Part shown: positions 49,092-58,060 of the stretch, piece by piece | Numbering within the stretch: position 1 is the stretch's first letter | Layout: every line of letters begins with the position of its first letter | Source: Billgrantia kenyensis | GTDB taxonomy: Bacteria > Pseudomonadota > Gammaproteobacteria > Pseudomonadales > Halomonadaceae | Assembly (NCBI RefSeq): GCF_013697085.1 | Contig: NZ_JACEFT010000017.1 | Location: 40,347 to 104,346 of the forward strand | Reading direction: 5' to 3' | DNA length: 64,000 nucleotides | Notes under the pieces: generated by a model | What the model saw: only the letters and a program-made list of their open reading frames with translations | Told to the model about the DNA's origin: nothing | Databases searched by the model: none | Program-made: the position numbers and the translations under genes

Positions 49092-51101
49092 CTACAAGCC
49101 AGCCGCCACCCGAGTACCCTGCTCGATGGCGCGCTTGGCATCGAGTTCGGCGGCTTCGTCGGCGCCACCGATCAGGTGCACTGCCACGCCGGCGGATTTG
49201 AGCGGCTCGAGCAGCTCGCGCACTGGATCCTGGCCGGCACAGATCACCACGCTATCAACCTGGAGCAGGCGCGGCTCCTCGTTGTGACGGATGTGCAGGC
49301 CCTCATCGTCGATGCCGACATACTCGCAGCTGGCCAGTGCCTCGACCCCGCGATGACGCAGTGACAATCGGTGCACCCAGCCGGTGGACTTGCCCAGCCC
49401 CTTGCCGGGCTTGGAGTGCTTTCGCTGCAGGAGATAGACCTCACGCGGCGTATCCGGGAGCTCCGGCGGGCGAATGCCGCCACGCTCGGAGACGCTCAGA
49501 TCCACCCCCCATTCGGCACACCAGGCCTCGCGATCCAGCGCGGGATGCCCCACGTGAGTGAGCAGTTCGGCCACGTCGAAGCCGATACCCCCGGCGCCGA
49601 TGATCGCCACGCGCCGGCCGACCCGCTCGGGATGCTGGATGGCCATGGGATAGCTTATCACCTTGGGATGCTCGATCCCCGGCATCTCGAGGCGGCGCGG
49701 ACGCACCCCGGTGGCCAGGATCACGGCAGAGAAGCCACGCAGGGTCTGCACATCGGGCTCACTGCCAAGTTTCACCTCGACGCCGTGCTTGTCGAGCATC
49801 ACCTGGAAATAGCGCAGCGTCTCGTCGAACTCCTCCTTGCCAGGGATCTTGCGCGCCAGGTTGAACTGGCCGCCCAGCTCGTCGTTGCGCTCGAAAAGCA
49901 CGACTCGGTGGCCCCGCCGCGCTGCGGTGAGCGCCGCTGCCAGTCCCGCCGGCCCGCCGCCGACCACGGCGACATCTCGCACAGTCTCGGCCGGCTCGAT
50001 CACCAGCTCGGTTTCATGACACGCCTGTGGGTTGACCAGGCAGGAGGTCAACTTGCCCTGAAAGGTATGGTCGAGGCACGCTTGGTTGCAGGCGATGCAG
50101 GTATTGATCTCAGCGTCCCTCCCCTCGGCCGCCTTGCGCACCCAGGCCGGGTCGGCGAGGAAGGGGCGGGCCATGGAGACCATGTCGGCGTGCCCCTCGG
50201 CCAGCACCCGCTCGGCCACCTCGGGCATGTTGATACGGTTGGTGGTGATCAGCGGAATGCTGAGCTCGTCCTTCATGCGCCGGGTCACCTCGGTGAAGGC
50301 CGCCCGTGGCACGCTGGTCACGATGGTAGGCACACGTGCCTCATGCCAACCGATACCGGTGTTGATCAGGCTGGCGCCTGCCGTCTCGATAGCGCGCCCC
50401 AGGGTCACGACTTCTTCCCAGGTACTGCCCTCCTCCACCAGGTCGATCATCGACAGACGGAAAATGATCAGGAAATCCTTGCCCACCGTCTGGCGGATGC
50501 GCGACACGATCTCGATGGCAAAGCGCATGCGATTCTCGAGCGACCCACCCCAGCGATCGTCGCGCTGATTGGTGCGCAGGCACAGAAACTGGTTGATCAG
50601 GTAACCTTCGGAGCCCATCACCTCGACGCCGTCGTAACCGGCTTCTCGGGCCAGGGTCGCGCAGCGCACGTAGTCCTCGATCTGGCGCTCCACCTCATCG
50701 TCTGTGAGCTCACGTGGCACGAAAGGGTTGATCGGTGCCTGGATCGACGATGGTGCCACCAGCTCCGGGGAATAGGCGTAACGTCCCGCATGCAAAATCT
50801 GCATGCAGATGCGTCCCCCCTCGGCATGAACCGCTTCGACCACACCACGATGCTCCACCACCTGTTCATCACGCTCCAGCGAAGCGGCACCTTGAAAGAC
50901 CGCCCCTTCCGGATTGGGCGCGATGCCGCCGGTAACGATCAGCGCCACGCCCTCACGCGCACGCTCGGCATAGAAGGCCGCCAGGCGGGCGAAGCCGTTA
51001 GGCGCTTCCTCGAGGTTGGTATGCATGGAGCCCATCAAGACGCGATTGGGCAGCGTCAGGTGGCCTACCTCGAGCGGGCGGAACAGGTGAGGGTAGCGCA
51101 C
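49092..51101 (-). CDS. fadH: NADPH-dependent 2,4-dienoyl-CoA reductase-like flavoenzyme
   Basis: This 669-residue protein has the old-yellow-enzyme TIM barrel (residues 1-370) with FMN-binding MGSMHTNLEE and YDGVEVMGSEGYLINQFL. The [4Fe-4S] cysteines follow (CIACNQACLDHTF...SCLVNPQAC), then a FAD/NAD(P) module starting VVGGGPAGLAAALTAARRGHRVVLFERNDELGGQ. Length matches FadH, which reduces 2,4-dienoyl-CoA in degradation of unsaturated fatty acids; related trimethylamine dehydrogenases share this layout. The start is GTG 51101 with AGGAGGAG upstream. Confidence 0.92.
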   Translation of the reverse strand: MRYPHLFRPLEVGHLTLPNRVLMGSMHTNLEEAPNGFARLAAFYAERAREGVALIVTGGIAPNPEGAVFQGAASLERDEQVVEHRGVVEAVHAEGGRICMQILHAGRYAYSPELVAPSSIQAPINPFVPRELTDDEVERQIEDYVRCATLAREAGYDGVEVMGSEGYLINQFLCLRTNQRDDRWGGSLENRMRFAIEIVSRIRQTVGKDFLIIFRLSMIDLVEEGSTWEEVVTLGRAIETAGASLINTGIGWHEARVPTIVTSVPRAAFTEVTRRMKDELSIPLITTNRINMPEVAERVLAEGHADMVSMARPFLADPAWVRKAAEGRDAEINTCIACNQACLDHTFQGKLTSCLVNPQACHETELVIEPAETVRDVAVVGGGPAGLAAALTAARRGHRVVLFERNDELGGQFNLARKIPGKEEFDETLRYFQVMLDKHGVEVKLGSEPDVQTLRGFSAVILATGVRPRRLEMPGIEHPKVISYPMAIQHPERVGRRVAIIGAGGIGFDVAELLTHVGHPALDREAWCAEWGVDLSVSERGGIRPPELPDTPREVYLLQRKHSKPGKGLGKSTGWVHRLSLRHRGVEALASCEYVGIDDEGLHIRHNEEPRLLQVDSVVICAGQDPVRELLEPLKSAGVAVHLIGGADEAAELDAKRAIEQGTRVAAGL

Positions 51102-51129
51102 GCGAACTCCTCCTTGGGGTCAAGTCACG

Positions 51130-51145
51130 GTTGTTTTCAAACAAC
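51130..51145. promoter_or_regulatory. Palindromic operator-like site upstream of the fadH-like gene
   Basis: GTTGTTT and AAACAAC flank TC, a perfect 7-bp inverted repeat 29-44 bases upstream of the GTG start. On the minus strand a -10-like TATCAT lies just upstream, so a bound repressor would block the promoter. The form resembles TetR-family operators of fatty-acid regulators. Confidence 0.5.
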
Positions 51146-51250
51146 TGTATGATAGCCAGGCTCTCGGCGCAAAGAAAACAGCCTGCCACCCGACATCGGC
51201 GACCATGCCCCATCGAACAGGGACAGCGCGGTGGGAGTATAGACAATACG

Positions 51251-51277
51251 AAAAACCCCGAGCCGAGGCTCGGGGTT
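51251..51277 (-). terminator. Intrinsic terminator of the tRNA-Val/Asp operon
   Basis: On the minus strand AACCCCGAGCC, a two-base loop and GGCTCGGGGTT are followed by TTT, directly after the last tRNA-Asp. Confidence 0.85.
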
Positions 51278-51287
51278 TGAAATCGGA

Positions 51288-51364
51288 TGGCGGACCGGAC
51301 GGGACTCGAACCCGCGACCTCCGGCGTGACAGGCCGGCATTCTAACCAACTGAACTACCGGTCC
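51288..51364 (-). tRNA. tRNA-Asp (anticodon GTC), copy 2
   Basis: A 77-base tRNA with encoded CCA. The anticodon loop reads CTGTCAC, and the T arm GGTTCGAGTCC is canonical. It matches the copy at 51482-51558. Confidence 0.96.
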
Positions 51365-51367
51365 GCG

Positions 51368-51444
51368 TGGTGGGTGATACCGGACTCGAACCAGTGACCC
51401 CCAGCATGTGAGGCTGGTGCTCTAACCAACTGAGCTAATCACCC
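51368..51444 (-). tRNA. tRNA-Val (anticodon CAC)
   Basis: A 77-base tRNA with encoded CCA; acceptor GGGTGAT pairs with ATCACCC. The anticodon loop CTCACAT has CAC, which reads GUG. Confidence 0.93.
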
Positions 51445-51481
51445 ACGGAATCGCATCTGCGAAGGCATTGCCAGGGCATCG

Positions 51482-51558
51482 TGGCGGACCGGACGGGACT
51501 CGAACCCGCGACCTCCGGCGTGACAGGCCGGCATTCTAACCAACTGAACTACCGGTCC
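51482..51558 (-). tRNA. tRNA-Asp (anticodon GTC), copy 1
   Basis: A 77-base tRNA with encoded CCA, identical to the copy at 51288-51364 in the readable body. Confidence 0.96.
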
Positions 51559-51613
51559 GCTGCTTGCTTCCTACGTGATCACACACCCGCAATCGCTTGT
51601 CGCTCGAAAGCGG

Positions 51614-51689
51614 TGGTGGGTGGTACAGGGTTCGAACCTGTGACCCCCAGCTTGTAAGGCTGGTGCTCTCCCAGCTGAGCTAACCACCC
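51614..51689 (-). tRNA. tRNA-Val (anticodon TAC)
   Basis: A 76-base tRNA with encoded CCA. The anticodon loop CTTACAA contains TAC. It is the first tRNA of the operon, read on the minus strand. Confidence 0.95.
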
Positions 51690-51707
51690 CTGGTCACGTG
51701 GCGCTGA

Positions 51708-51735
51708 ATTCTACAGGGATCCGCCTGCTTGTCAA
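51708..51735 (-). promoter_or_regulatory. tRNA-Val/Asp promoter
   Basis: On the minus strand a perfect TTGACA (51730-51735) and TAGAAT (51708-51713) are 16 bases apart, about 20 bases upstream of the first tRNA-Val. Confidence 0.75.
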
Positions 51736-51827
51736 TGCCTTTGCACCGCTAACGACCTGACACATGTATCGTCTGACGCCCGACAACAAGCCGGTCATGG
51801 CTGCAGCCCGCGCCACGCTTGCCTCTA

Positions 51828-52559
51828 TCACTTCGACTCGCAGTGCGCAGCCATGAAACCCGCCATCGCCGCCGCCCCCTCCTCGATCAACTCAGCCTGT
51901 GTCCGCCCGGACTTTCGCCTCGGCTTCCAGTCGTGATCTCCTTCCTCCAGCCAATGCAACTTTACGCACTGAGGCAAGGCATAGTCTGCGACTTCCTCTC
52001 GAGTGCCGAACGGATCCCGCGTGCCCTGCACTACCAGGGTGGGGCACGTCAGGTCAGGCCAGTGTGCCAACCTCAGCCTGTCGGGTCTTGCCGGCGGATG
52101 GAAGGGATAGCCGCACAGCAACAGACCGGCAGCCTGGCCACGCGCCGCAAGCAGGCTCGCGGCACGCCCACCCATGGACTTGCCGCCGAGCCAGAGGGTA
52201 CCTCCCCGAGGATGTGTCAGAATGTCGCACCACTGGGACAATTCTTCTACCAGGCGATCGATCGGTGGCGGCGGAATTCGCTTCGCTTCACGTTGCATGC
52301 GCTGCATGTAGGCGAAGTCCATGGCCAGGGTCTGAACCCCCTCACGGGCCAGCGCATCGCGCAGTTGATTCATGTAAAGGGACTGCTGGCCAGCCCCCGC
52401 ACCGTGGGCAATCAGGACTCGACCTACTGCCCCCGTCCCTCTGACTTCGAGCGGGCCGTGCCCTTCCACGAGCCACACACCGGGCTCCCGGTCATGTTCC
52501 TGTTCACGCAGTTGTATTGGGCCAATGGTAACCGGTACTTTCGGCTCAAAGTTCGACAC
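51828..52559 (-). CDS. Alpha/beta hydrolase of the KANL3/Tex30 type
   Basis: The 243-residue cytoplasmic protein has the compact hydrolase layout: VLIAHGAGAGQQS oxyanion loop, nucleophile elbow GKSMGG (Ser128), VVQGTRDPFG with a candidate acid and a late His in EEGDHDW. The start is GTG 52559 after AGGAA. Substrates of this group are not known. It is divergent from ccoN, and its 5' end overlaps a FNR-like site. Confidence 0.85.
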   Translation of the reverse strand: MSNFEPKVPVTIGPIQLREQEHDREPGVWLVEGHGPLEVRGTGAVGRVLIAHGAGAGQQSLYMNQLRDALAREGVQTLAMDFAYMQRMQREAKRIPPPPIDRLVEELSQWCDILTHPRGGTLWLGGKSMGGRAASLLAARGQAAGLLLCGYPFHPPARPDRLRLAHWPDLTCPTLVVQGTRDPFGTREEVADYALPQCVKLHWLEEGDHDWKPRRKSGRTQAELIEEGAAAMAGFMAAHCESK

Positions 52560-52566
52560 ACGTCAA
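52553..52566 (+). promoter_or_regulatory. Degenerate FNR/Anr-like site upstream of ccoN
   Basis: TCGAC, ACAC, GTCAA matches TTGAT-N4-ATCAA at 7 of 10 positions. A TAAGCT at 52589-52594 lies where the -10 of a class II FNR promoter would be. Support is weak on sequence but the regulator gene lies in the same block. Confidence 0.35.
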
Positions 52567-52720
52567 ATTCCTATACCAGTTTCACGAGTAAGCTTGTTTC
52601 AGTCTGTCAGCCTGCTGCGCTAGAATCCGCCTTGCTTTCTGACCTGCATCACCCAACCGGGAGCACCGTCGTGGCCATCGCCACTTCGAGTTCTCCATTC
52701 GCGTTCGATGGGAACCTGAC

Positions 52721-54148
52721 ATGAGCACAGCACTAGAGCACCCGACCTACAACTACAAGGTAGTTCGGCAGTTTGCGATCATGACAGTGGTGTGGGGCAT
52801 CGTGGGCATGCTCCTCGGTGTCATCCTCGCCGCACAGCTGGTTTGGCCGCAACTCAACCTCGATCTGCCTTGGACCAGCTTCGGCCGCCTACGGCCGCTG
52901 CATACCAATGCCGTGATCTTCGCCTTCGGCGGCTCAGCGCTGATGGCGACTTCGTACTACGTCGTACAGCGCACCTGCCAGACGCGCCTGTTCTCCGACA
53001 AGCTGGCTGCCTTCACCTTCTGGGGCTGGCAGGCGGTGATTCTGTCGGCGGTGATCACGCTGCCGCTGGGCTACACCACTACCAAGGAGTACGCCGAGCT
53101 CGAATGGCCGATCAACATTCTGATCGCCGTGGTCTGGGTAAGCTATGCCATCGTCTTCATGATGACCCTGAAGCAGCGCAAGACCTCCCACATCTACGTG
53201 GCCAACTGGTTCTTCGCCGCCTTCATCCTGACCGTAGCCGTGCTGCACATCGTCAACAACGCGGCGATACCGGTCACCTTCATGTACTCCGTTTCGCTCT
53301 ACTCCGGCACCATCGACGCCATGGTCCAGTGGTGGTACGGGCACAACGCGGTCGGCTTCTTCCTGACTGCCGGCTTCCTCGGCATGATGTACTACTTCGT
53401 GCCCAAGCAGGCCGAGCGCCCGATCTACTCCTACCGCCTGTCCATCGTCCATTTCTGGGCGCTGATCATGATCTACATGTGGGCCGGCCCGCACCACCTG
53501 CACTACACGGCGCTGCCTGACTGGGCACAGTCGCTGGGCATGGTGATGTCGATCATCCTGCTGGCTCCCTCCTGGGGCGGCATGATCAACGGCATGATGA
53601 CCCTCTCCGGCGCCTGGCATAAGCTGCGCACCGATCCGACCCTGCGCTTCTTGGTCGTCGCCCTGGCCTTCTACGGTATGTCGACCTTCGAGGGGCCGAT
53701 GATGGCGGTGAAGACGGTCAATGCCCTCTCCCACTACACCGACTGGACCATCGGCCACGTTCACGCCGGGGCGCTCGGCTGGGTGGCAATGATCACCATC
53801 GGCTCCATGTACCACCTGATCCCGCGCCTGTTCGGCCGCACCGAGATGCACTCGGTAGGCCTGATCGCCGTGCACTTCTGGCTTTCCACCATCGGCACCG
53901 TGCTCTACATCGCCGCCATGTGGGTCAACGGTATCCTGCAGGGCCTGATGTGGCGTGCCATCAACCCCGACGGCACCCTGATGTACACCTTCATGGAGTC
54001 GGTCGAAGCAAGCGGCCCAGGCTACATCGTGCGCCTCATCGGTGGCCTGTTCTGGATCGTTGGCATGCTGATCATGGCCTACAACGTCTTCATGACCATC
54101 AAGCGCAGCGAAGCCGCTACCCAGCAGCCGCTTCCGCAGACAGCCTGA
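52721..54148 (+). CDS. ccoN: cbb3-type cytochrome c oxidase subunit I
   Basis: This 475-residue polytopic protein is the catalytic subunit with low-spin haem b, high-spin haem b3 and CuB. The segment [32 protein letters not shown] is diagnostic of CcoN. Conserved His pairs follow in [26 protein letters not shown] and [13 protein letters not shown]. It reduces O2 at high affinity in microaerobic conditions. It starts the ccoNOQP operon. Confidence 0.97.
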   Translation: MSTALEHPTYNYKVVRQFAIMTVVWGIVGMLLGVILAAQLVWPQLNLDLPWTSFGRLRPLHTNAVIFAFGGSALMATSYYVVQRTCQTRLFSDKLAAFTFWGWQAVILSAVITLPLGYTTTKEYAELEWPINILIAVVWVSYAIVFMMTLKQRKTSHIYVANWFFAAFILTVAVLHIVNNAAIPVTFMYSVSLYSGTIDAMVQWWYGHNAVGFFLTAGFLGMMYYFVPKQAERPIYSYRLSIVHFWALIMIYMWAGPHHLHYTALPDWAQSLGMVMSIILLAPSWGGMINGMMTLSGAWHKLRTDPTLRFLVVALAFYGMSTFEGPMMAVKTVNALSHYTDWTIGHVHAGALGWVAMITIGSMYHLIPRLFGRTEMHSVGLIAVHFWLSTIGTVLYIAAMWVNGILQGLMWRAINPDGTLMYTFMESVEASGPGYIVRLIGGLFWIVGMLIMAYNVFMTIKRSEAATQQPLPQTA

Positions 54149-54170
54149 GCAAACGGGGATACCGACGCCA

Positions 54171-54779
54171 ATGAAACACGAGATTGTCGAAAAGAACGTA
54201 GGCCTGCTTGCCGTGCTGATCCTGGTGGTGATCAGTTTCGGCGGCCTGGCCGAGATCGTGCCGCTGTTCTTCCAGAAGCAGACCACGGAGCCGGTTGAAG
54301 GGCTGCGCCCGCTCAGCGCCCTGGAGCTCGAAGGACGTGACATCTATCGTCGCGAAGGCTGCGTCGGCTGCCACTCGCAGATGATCCGCCCGTTCCGCGC
54401 AGAGACCGAGCGCTACGGACACTACAGCGTGGCTGGCGAGTTCATCTACGAGCACAACTTCCTGTGGGGCTCCAAGCGGACCGGCCCGGACCTGGCCCGT
54501 GTTGGCGGCCGCTACAGCGATGACTGGCACCGCGCCCACATGTACAACCCGCGTGACGTGGTACCGGGATCGATCATGCCGGCCTACCCGTGGCTGTTCG
54601 AGCGCACCCTGGATGGCAGTGACACGCCGCGCAAGATGGAGGCGCTGCGCCGCCTGGGCGTGCCCTATACCGACGAGGACATCGAGAACGCCACGCGTGA
54701 AGTCCGCGGCCAGCAGGAGATCACCGCGCTGGTGGCCTATCTGCAGCAGCTGGGGACCGTGCTCGAGGGAACGCGTTGA
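54171..54779 (+). CDS. ccoO: cbb3-type cytochrome c oxidase subunit II (monohaem)
   Basis: This 202-residue protein has one N-terminal membrane helix ([23 protein letters not shown]) and the haem site [13 protein letters not shown]. Haem axial Met is likely in [11 protein letters not shown]. It begins 22 bases after ccoN and passes electrons to CcoN. Length is typical. Confidence 0.97.
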   Translation: MKHEIVEKNVGLLAVLILVVISFGGLAEIVPLFFQKQTTEPVEGLRPLSALELEGRDIYRREGCVGCHSQMIRPFRAETERYGHYSVAGEFIYEHNFLWGSKRTGPDLARVGGRYSDDWHRAHMYNPRDVVPGSIMPAYPWLFERTLDGSDTPRKMEALRRLGVPYTDEDIENATREVRGQQEITALVAYLQQLGTVLEGTR

Positions 54780-54781
54780 TC

Positions 54782-55021
54782 ATGGATAGCGGCACTTTTA
54801 GCGGCATCATTACCGGCCTGCTGATCATTGCCTTTGCGGGGATCACCTGGTGGGCCTACTCCCGGCGGCGCAAGCCGGACTTCGACGAGGCAGCCAACCT
54901 GCCATTCGCCGAAGACGACCAGCCCGCCAACCGTGACAGTAGCGCCTCGCAGGGGCACGCAAAGAGCGAGCCAGACAGCGAAGCCGATTCCCGAAATGAC
55001 AGGGGAGACAAGAACACATGA
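54782..55021 (+). CDS. ccoQ: cbb3-type cytochrome c oxidase small subunit CcoQ
   Basis: This 79-residue protein has a single membrane helix (FSGIITGLLIIAFAGITWWAYS) followed by an acidic, polar tail. I use ATG 54782, two bases after the ccoO stop. It stabilises the oxidase. It overlaps ccoP by four bases. Confidence 0.92.
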   Translation: MDSGTFSGIITGLLIIAFAGITWWAYSRRRKPDFDEAANLPFAEDDQPANRDSSASQGHAKSEPDSEADSRNDRGDKNT

Positions 55022-55947
55022 GCAACTTCTGGGACGACTCCCTCTCCGGGTTCTGGAGTGCCTGGATCATCGTTTTGACGCTGGGCTCCATCGCCTTCGC
55101 TTTCTGGATCCTGTACGCCAACCGCAAGACCGACAAGGTGCCCGATGCCGACGGCAACGTGGAAACGACCGGACACGCGGCCGATGAGATCGAGGAGTAC
55201 GATAATCCGCTGCCCCGCTGGTGGTTCCAGCTCTATGTGGCCACGGTGATCTTCGGTCTGGGCTATCTGCTGCTTTACCCGGGCCTGGGCAACTTCACCG
55301 GCCTGCTTGGCTGGACCCAGGAAGGCCAGTGGGAGCAGGAAGTGGCCCGTGCCGAGGAGCGCTTCACGCCGATCTTCGCCCAGTATCAGGAGATTCCGAT
55401 TCCCGAGCTGGCGCGCGACGCTGAAGCCATGCAGGTCGCCGAACGCATCTACCAGAACAACTGCGCGGTGTGTCATGGGGCCAACGCTCGGGGCGGCTAC
55501 GGCTTCCCCGACCTGACCAACGACGACTGGCTCTACGGTGGCGAACCCGAGCAGATCATGACCAGCCTGGTGCGCGGCCGCAACGGCCTGATGCCCTCGT
55601 TCCAGACCCTCGGTGAGAACAACATCGAGAACGTGACCCAGCACGTGCTGTCACTGTCTGGCCTCGAGCACGATACCGAGCGTGCCGAGCTGGGTGCCTC
55701 GGTCTACGCCTCGGTGTGTGCGGCTTGCCACGCTCCCGATGGCACCGGCAACACCGCCTTGGGCGCGCCCAACCTGACCAACGACATCTGGCTCTACCAG
55801 GCACCCGGTCAGAGCGTTGCCGATTCGGTTCGCCAGACGCTGCGCAACGGCCGCAACGGGCACATGCCGGCCCAGGAAGCCTACATCGGTGAAGAGCGTG
55901 TCCACCTCGTCGCCGCTTACGTCTACAGCCTGCGATTCCGCGACTGA
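55018..55947 (+). CDS. ccoP: cbb3-type cytochrome c oxidase dihaem subunit III
   Basis: The 309-residue protein has two N-terminal membrane helices and two cytochrome c domains with CAVCH and CAACH haem sites. It collects electrons from soluble cytochromes c. Short DDSLSGFWSAWIIVLTLGSIAFAFWILYANRKTDK marks the CcoP N-terminus. It is followed by hairpins that close the operon. Confidence 0.97.
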   Translation: MSNFWDDSLSGFWSAWIIVLTLGSIAFAFWILYANRKTDKVPDADGNVETTGHAADEIEEYDNPLPRWWFQLYVATVIFGLGYLLLYPGLGNFTGLLGWTQEGQWEQEVARAEERFTPIFAQYQEIPIPELARDAEAMQVAERIYQNNCAVCHGANARGGYGFPDLTNDDWLYGGEPEQIMTSLVRGRNGLMPSFQTLGENNIENVTQHVLSLSGLEHDTERAELGASVYASVCAACHAPDGTGNTALGAPNLTNDIWLYQAPGQSVADSVRQTLRNGRNGHMPAQEAYIGEERVHLVAAYVYSLRFRD

Positions 55948-55960
55948 TAGATCCCGCCCG

Positions 55961-55997
55961 GGCAGGGCAGTGCGACCCGCCGTCGCACTGCCCTGCC
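55961..55997 (+). terminator. Long hairpin after ccoP
   Basis: A perfect 16-bp stem (GGCAGGGCAGTGCGAC with loop CCGCC) lies 14 bases after the ccoP stop, with no U tract. It may terminate or protect the ccoNOQP message. Confidence 0.6.
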
Positions 55998-56015
55998 TCG
56001 CGACGGGCTCCCGGT

Positions 56016-56040
56016 ACAATGAAGCCACTTCATTGTTTTT
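56016..56040 (+). terminator. Intrinsic terminator after ccoNOQP
   Basis: ACAATGAAG, loop CCA and CTTCATTGT are followed by TTTT. It lies just 18 bases after the larger hairpin and 37 bases upstream of ccoG. Confidence 0.6.
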
Positions 56041-56076
56041 CCCTTGCGGGCCACTGCTGCCTGCCGCGAGTCCGAA

Positions 56077-57516
56077 ATGAGCGATAAGATTCCCACTCGA
56101 GACGTGACCCCCGACCCGGTGGGACATCACCCCCCCCATGCACCGGTACGGCAAGAGATGTACGCCAAGCGGCGTCACATCTACGTCAGAGAGATCAAGG
56201 GCTTGTTCCAGCGGGTGCGCCGCGCTGCGAACTGGTTCCTGATGCTGGCCTTCCTCGGCCTGCCCTGGCTCACCTGGGGTGACCGCCCGCTGATCTGGTT
56301 CGACCTGCCTGGTCGCGAGTTCCATATCTTCGCGGCGACGTTCTACCCCCAGGAGTTCGCTCTGCTCTCCTGGCTGCTGATCATCTGTGCCTTCGGCCTG
56401 TTCTTCATCACCGTATTTGCCGGCCGCGTATGGTGTGGCTATACCTGCCCCCAGAGCGTGTGGACCTTTCTCTACATCTGGGTGGAGCATCGCCTGGAGG
56501 GCTCACGCAACCGCCGCATCAAGCTCGATCGCGAACCGCTGAGCGCCGACAAGGCGTGGCGCAAGGGCGCCAAGCACGCCATCTGGCTGACCATAGCGCT
56601 GGCAACCGGCGTGACCTTCGTCGGCTACTTCACGCCCATCCGCGACCTGGTTCTCGAGCTGCCTACCCTCCAGGCCCATGGCTGGTCCTATTTCTGGGTT
56701 GGCTTCTTCCTGGTCTTTACCTATCTCAACGCCGGCTGGCTGCGTGAACAGGTGTGCATCTACATGTGCCCCTATGCCCGCTTCCAGTCCGTGATGTTCG
56801 ATAGCAATACCCTGATCGTTTCCTACGATGCGGCCCGCGGCGAGCCCAGGGGTTCGCGCAAGAAAAACCTTAGCCACGAGCAGGCCCGCGCGACAGGTCT
56901 CGGGGACTGTATCGACTGCGACCTGTGCGTGCAGGTCTGCCCTACCGGCATCGACATTCGCGATGGACTGCAGTACGAGTGCATCACCTGCGCGGCCTGC
57001 ATCGATGCCTGCGACAGCGTGATGGATCGCATGAACTACCCACGGGGCCTGATTCGCTACACTACCGAGAACGCCCTGGAAGGAAAGCGGTCCCATATCT
57101 TGCGCCCCCGCCTGCTGGGCTATTTTGCCGCACTGGCAGTCATGATCGGCCTCTTCGTCTGGGCCCTGGGCGACCGCATGCCGCTCGGCTTCGAGATAGA
57201 GCGCGAGCGCGGCCAGCTTTATCAGATGACCCGTGACGGGCGCATCAGCAATGTCTATACCTTGACGGTGCGCAATCTCGACGATCGTGATCACACCTAC
57301 CGCCTCGAGGTCAGTGGCTTGCCCGACCTGGAGCTCGACACAGAAACGCTGCGCGTGCCGGCAGGCTCTTCGCGGCTGTTCGCCGTCCAGGTCACCGCCG
57401 ATCCGGAGGTGCTGGCACTGCCCAGCAACCCCATTCAACTGATCCTGCAATCACAGGATGACGAGCGCGTTGCGCTCGAGCGCGACACTCGCTTCATTGG
57501 CGAAGCACGGAGATAA
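56077..57516 (+). CDS. ccoG: cbb3 oxidase accessory protein CcoG (FixG), Cu-related ferredoxin
   Basis: I use ATG 56077 (MSDKIPTRD), giving 479 residues. Membrane helices lie at about 43-60, 85-110, 165-185, 200-220 and 345-365. Polyferredoxin motifs CIDCDLCVQVCPTGIDIRDG and CITCAACIDACDSVMDRM bind two [4Fe-4S] clusters; RVWCGYTCPQSVWTFLYIW is the CcoG signature. The C-terminal domain is Ig-like. It helps reduce Cu2+ for delivery to the CuB site. Confidence 0.95.
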   Translation: MSDKIPTRDVTPDPVGHHPPHAPVRQEMYAKRRHIYVREIKGLFQRVRRAANWFLMLAFLGLPWLTWGDRPLIWFDLPGREFHIFAATFYPQEFALLSWLLIICAFGLFFITVFAGRVWCGYTCPQSVWTFLYIWVEHRLEGSRNRRIKLDREPLSADKAWRKGAKHAIWLTIALATGVTFVGYFTPIRDLVLELPTLQAHGWSYFWVGFFLVFTYLNAGWLREQVCIYMCPYARFQSVMFDSNTLIVSYDAARGEPRGSRKKNLSHEQARATGLGDCIDCDLCVQVCPTGIDIRDGLQYECITCAACIDACDSVMDRMNYPRGLIRYTTENALEGKRSHILRPRLLGYFAALAVMIGLFVWALGDRMPLGFEIERERGQLYQMTRDGRISNVYTLTVRNLDDRDHTYRLEVSGLPDLELDTETLRVPAGSSRLFAVQVTADPEVLALPSNPIQLILQSQDDERVALERDTRFIGEARR

Positions 57517-57520
57517 CCCC

Positions 57521-58030
57521 ATGACACCCCCTTCCCCCTGGTACAAGCAGTTCTGGCCGTGGTTCCTGCTCGGCATGCTGTTCACTTCGATCTTCGGCAG
57601 CTCGACGCTCGCGTTCATGGCGGTGCGTACCGCCGATGGACTTGTCCAGCAGGACTATTATGAACACGGCCGTGCCATCAACATGGTACTGGCCAAGCAG
57701 CAGCGTGCCGAAGAGCTGGACCTGGCCGCGGAGCTGCGCATCGACCCCATGACCAGCGATATCATCGTTCAGTTGCAGGGCCAGGAGCGCCCCGAGCGGC
57801 TCTACCTGAAGCTGATCTTTCCCACCTTGGGCGGCCGCGACCAGGAAATCGTCCTGGAGCACGTACGTGACGGTCGCTACCTGGGCCAGGCGCCAGACAA
57901 CCTGCGCTATCGCTGGTACCTGCAGCTTCATCCCAGTGCGGAGGAGCCGGAGTGGCGCCTGGTCGGCGAAGGCGAGTTCCCCAGTGAGGAGGAGTTCGCG
58001 CTCAGCCCGGGATTGCCGACACGTGGCTGA
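57521..58030 (+). CDS. ccoH: cbb3 oxidase assembly protein CcoH (FixH)
   Basis: The 169-residue protein has one N-terminal helix (FWPWFLLGMLFTSIFGSSTLAFMAVRT) and a periplasmic domain with VQQDYYEHGRAINM, typical of FixH/CcoH. It starts at ATG 57521, four bases after ccoG. It stabilises assembly of the oxidase. Confidence 0.9.
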   Translation: MTPPSPWYKQFWPWFLLGMLFTSIFGSSTLAFMAVRTADGLVQQDYYEHGRAINMVLAKQQRAEELDLAAELRIDPMTSDIIVQLQGQERPERLYLKLIFPTLGGRDQEIVLEHVRDGRYLGQAPDNLRYRWYLQLHPSAEEPEWRLVGEGEFPSEEEFALSPGLPTRG

Positions 58031-58060
58031 TCGCCGCCGCCCGCAATGCCAAGAACTGCC

